Source: Anoxybacter fermentans
GTDB lineage: Bacteria; Bacillota; Halanaerobiia; DY22613
DNA length: 64,000 nucleotides
Direction of reading: 5' to 3'
NCBI RefSeq assembly: GCF_003991135.1
Contig: NZ_CP016379.1
Coordinates: 2,790,001 to 2,854,000 of the forward strand
In this document: in pieces, positions 62,185 through 64,000 of the stretch
How positions within the stretch are numbered: position 1 is the first letter of the stretch
Layout: every line of letters starts with the position of its first letter
Made by a program: the position numbers and the translations under genes
Notes under the pieces: model-generated
Database searches by the model: none
Told to the model about the DNA's origin: nothing
The model's input: only the letters and a program-made list of their open reading frames with translations

Positions 62185-63099
62185 TCAACAGACCTTCTTA
62201 TGCTGGATTTGTGACGGTTTTGCTTTCTCTAGCACCATAATAACAGAACCAAGGATGATAAAAATCGTACCCACTACCATATTCACTTTTATGGTCTCAT
62301 TTAAAATAATAAAAGCCATAATTGAAGCTATAATAGGTTTAAAGAAAAAAACTATCCCACCCTTACTGGCATCAATTAAATTTAATCCTTCTAAGAAAGC
62401 CAGATAAGCTAAGCCACTTACCACAATACCCAGAAATAGTATAGGACCTATCGTAGTTCGATTTAGACCTGTTAAAATAGGTTCACCTTTTATTAAGAGA
62501 ATAAAAAGTAAAGTCAAACTCCCGCTAAAAAATGCTCCCCCATTGGTAATCATTGTACCTAATCTTTTTACTACCTTTTTGCTCAAAACCGTATATAAGC
62601 CGAAAAAAAATGATGCTCCAACAGCAGCTAAAACTCCAATACCATTTACCTCAGAAACAGAAAAACTAAATATATCAGTAACCAGACTTAATCCCAAAAC
62701 CCCCAGAATAAGTCCGGTAATTTTTCGATAGGTAATCTTTTCTTTTAAAATAATACTCGCAAATATTACTGTAAATATTGGGTTTGAACTTATAATAATA
62801 GCCGCAAGAGATGCAGGAATGGCAGTTACTGCCTTTTGAAGCAGAACCATTGCGAAAGTGATATTACAAATTCCTAAAATAACCATCCATCCCAGATCAG
62901 TTATAGCCAAGGTTATTTTGCGTCTTTTAATATCCAAAATGATAAAAGGAACCAATATGAAAAATCCAATAGCAAATCTTAAAAAAGTCACCTGAAGGGG
63001 AATCATTTGAGTTGCCACCATTTTACCTACAAGTTCCATAGAACTAAAAGCCAGAACAGCAAAAGCAAGATAAACTATTGCTTTCATTTGATTGGTCAT
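62185..63099 (-). CDS. EamA/DMT-family transporter
   Basis: This protein of about 304 aa has ten hydrophobic segments in two EamA halves (AVLAFSSMELVGKMVATQMI; VNGIGVLAAVGASFFFGLYT). ATG 63099 follows CAGGAGGTAATTAATACA, so the longer open frame to 63153 is not used. Transporters of this family export metabolites or amino acids; substrate unknown. Repeat R20 lies upstream. Confidence 0.88.
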   Translation of the reverse strand: MTNQMKAIVYLAFAVLAFSSMELVGKMVATQMIPLQVTFLRFAIGFFILVPFIILDIKRRKITLAITDLGWMVILGICNITFAMVLLQKAVTAIPASLAAIIISSNPIFTVIFASIILKEKITYRKITGLILGVLGLSLVTDIFSFSVSEVNGIGVLAAVGASFFFGLYTVLSKKVVKRLGTMITNGGAFFSGSLTLLFILLIKGEPILTGLNRTTIGPILFLGIVVSGLAYLAFLEGLNLIDASKGGIVFFFKPIIASIMAFIILNETIKVNMVVGTIFIILGSVIMVLEKAKPSQIQHKKVC

Positions 63100-63143
63100 T
63101 GTATTAATTACCTCCTGAGAAATATTATTTACTAAAACATTAT

Positions 63144-63297
63144 ATGATTTCACTGCAAAAAGCTAATTTTTCGCTTCAAGAGAAATTTTTCGTTTAATCA
63201 TCTTAGTGAGATTTAAAAGAATGTCCTCATTACAGGATTTAGATGGTTCGAAAAATTTCTTTTGAAACGAAAAATTTGCTTTTTACAGTAAAATCAT
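63144..63297 (+). repeat. palindromic intergenic repeat, hybrid copy R20 (154 bp)
   Basis: The outer left arm reads TTTTTCGCTTCAAGAGAAAT, which normally belongs to the right arm of a forward copy, while the next part CATCTTAGTGAGATTT is left-arm sequence. The outer arms are therefore true mirror copies. It ends just before the stop codon of the next gene. Confidence 0.85.
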
Positions 63298-64000
63298 TTA
63301 TACTGTGATAAAGTAAGGAACCTCAGCAATAACTTCACGTGGTATCTCTACAAAAATATGATCTTTTTTTAAAGGTAATAAAATTTTTATTTGTCCATTC
63401 TCCCCTTCTGCTTTTATAGCCCTAAGCTCATAATGAAAGACAGGTTTTCGATAAATGCTACTCTTTTCCGTAACCAATAACCCGGCAGAAACCGATTTAT
63501 TAGTTAACAAAGAATATATAGCAATAAAGAAAGCATTACTAATATCAGCCTCGATCTGATTTATAAGAGGAGTTACTGTAACATAAAAGTCATTTTGTTC
63601 TATTTTCTGCCTTAATCTTAAATATAACTTTCTATTTTTAATAATTATAAAGGTTTTTCTAAGATGATTTCTTATAGACTGATTTATTTCTCCATTAAAG
63701 AATAACCTACCACTACCAGGTTTATATTCAACTTTTAACTTCAATAAAGCAAAATCATGACCATCATCCAAAATCTGCCCAATATAAACAACTCCCGGCT
63801 CAGCTAATCTTCTTTTAAACCCTGTATCCAAACAAGCTTCAGGTAAAATCGGAAAATATCTTCTTTGAGATTCACGATCAATATACTCAAATGATGTTTC
63901 CTTATATTCAAAAGAACCCATCTTAATTAACTGTTCTTTAATCCGTTTTCTTCCTTCCAGGGCTATGTCAAGATATAATTTTAAATCTTCTTTAGTAAAC
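63298..64000 (-). CDS. C-terminal part of a Lon/BrxL-related protein, partial
   Basis: The minus-strand frame is open to the right edge, so the N-terminal AAA+ part lies outside; the Met at 63921 is internal. Visible sequence: TKEDLKLYLDIALEGRKRIK, EQLIKMGSFEYKETSFEYID, then PGVVYIGQILDDG, YKPGSGRLFFNG, FIAIYSLLTNKSVSAGLLVT and ILLPLKKDHIFVEIP. This layout matches the C-terminal Lon-like domain of BrxL and other Lon-related proteins. The family Ser-Lys dyad is not evident. Whether it belongs to a BREX system or another role depends on genes beyond the window. Confidence 0.6.
   Translation of the reverse strand, partial: FTKEDLKLYLDIALEGRKRIKEQLIKMGSFEYKETSFEYIDRESQRRYFPILPEACLDTGFKRRLAEPGVVYIGQILDDGHDFALLKLKVEYKPGSGRLFFNGEINQSIRNHLRKTFIIIKNRKLYLRLRQKIEQNDFYVTVTPLINQIEADISNAFFIAIYSLLTNKSVSAGLLVTEKSSIYRKPVFHYELRAIKAEGENGQIKILLPLKKDHIFVEIPREVIAEVPYFITV

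Noticed and set aside
5770-63297. CRISPR array made of the palindromic repeats
   Set aside because: Copies are kilobases apart, differ in length and orientation, and there are no regular spacers or cas genes.

Overview
The window comes from a low-GC, strictly anaerobic, fermentative bacterium. It carries an iron alcohol dehydrogenase, two [FeFe]-hydrogenase-type proteins under Rex-like operators, rubrerythrin and a rubredoxin-like protein, and an S8 protease. It also has a predicted 685-aa outer-membrane beta-barrel, while its gene content otherwise looks firmicute (PdxST/PdxR, Rex, SpoVB-like flippase, strong AGGAGG ribosome binding sites). That mix points to a diderm firmicute such as Halanaerobiales. 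This placement is inference from gene content, not from a search.

Layout. 1-1.6 kb: ArsB/NhaD-type permease (cut by the left edge) and an MpsC/DUF2294 protein behind a switch-like leader RNA. 1.8-4.9 kb: pdxR divergent from pdxST. 5.1-7.3 kb: an unknown exported protein and an Fe-alcohol dehydrogenase. 7.6-12.9 kb: a minus-strand operon of 2Fe-2S thioredoxin-like protein, PAS-containing sensory hydrogenase, SpoIIE-type phosphatase, second 2Fe-2S protein, group-B-like hydrogenase and a small unknown gene, preceded by a consensus promoter and two Rex boxes. 13.1-14.6 kb: decayed cstA. 15-15.9 kb: rubredoxin-like protein and rubrerythrin. 16.5-21 kb: degenerate GGDEF protein, MOP flippase, GH2 remnant, PAP2 protein, PLP sulfur-amino-acid enzyme. 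21.4-25.2 kb: YdjM-like protein and larE-larB-larC, with larC split at an A AAA AAC slippery site. 25.3-29 kb: zinc phospholipase C family, polysaccharide deacetylase, ATP-grasp. 29.4-34.8 kb: PKD-domain lipoprotein, hsdR remnant, XRE regulator, and a TPR protein with a tiny exported peptide. 35-45.7 kb: aromatic amino-acid genes aroB, aroK, aroC, aroE, chorismate mutase, tyrA, aroF, hisC, aroA, then argS. Two homologous attenuator-like leaders precede hisC and aroA. 46-52 kb: decayed yedE, a DUF3343-like gene, an ECF-type membrane protein, gltX, a ZIP transporter and a dead diguanylate cyclase. 52-55.3 kb: histidine kinase, HD-GYP response regulator, and a DUF1858 gene with an in-frame TGA. 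55.4-57.2 kb: an IS1182-like element. 57.3-64 kb: S8 protease, outer-membrane barrel, methyltransferase, EamA transporter, and the C-terminal part of a Lon/BrxL-related protein cut by the right edge.

The dominant non-coding feature is a family of about 20 palindromic intergenic elements (about 70-230 bp, ends ACTGCAAAAAGCTAATTTT and its complement), roughly one per 3 kb, in both orientations and several size classes. Several decayed genes (cstA, GH2, hsdR, yedE, diguanylate cyclase) lie beside or are cut by these elements.

The best candidates for undescribed biology are this repeat family, the possible selenocysteine DUF1858 protein, the paired aro attenuator leaders, the TPR/peptide pair that resembles a cell-cell signalling module, and the leader RNA in front of mpsC.
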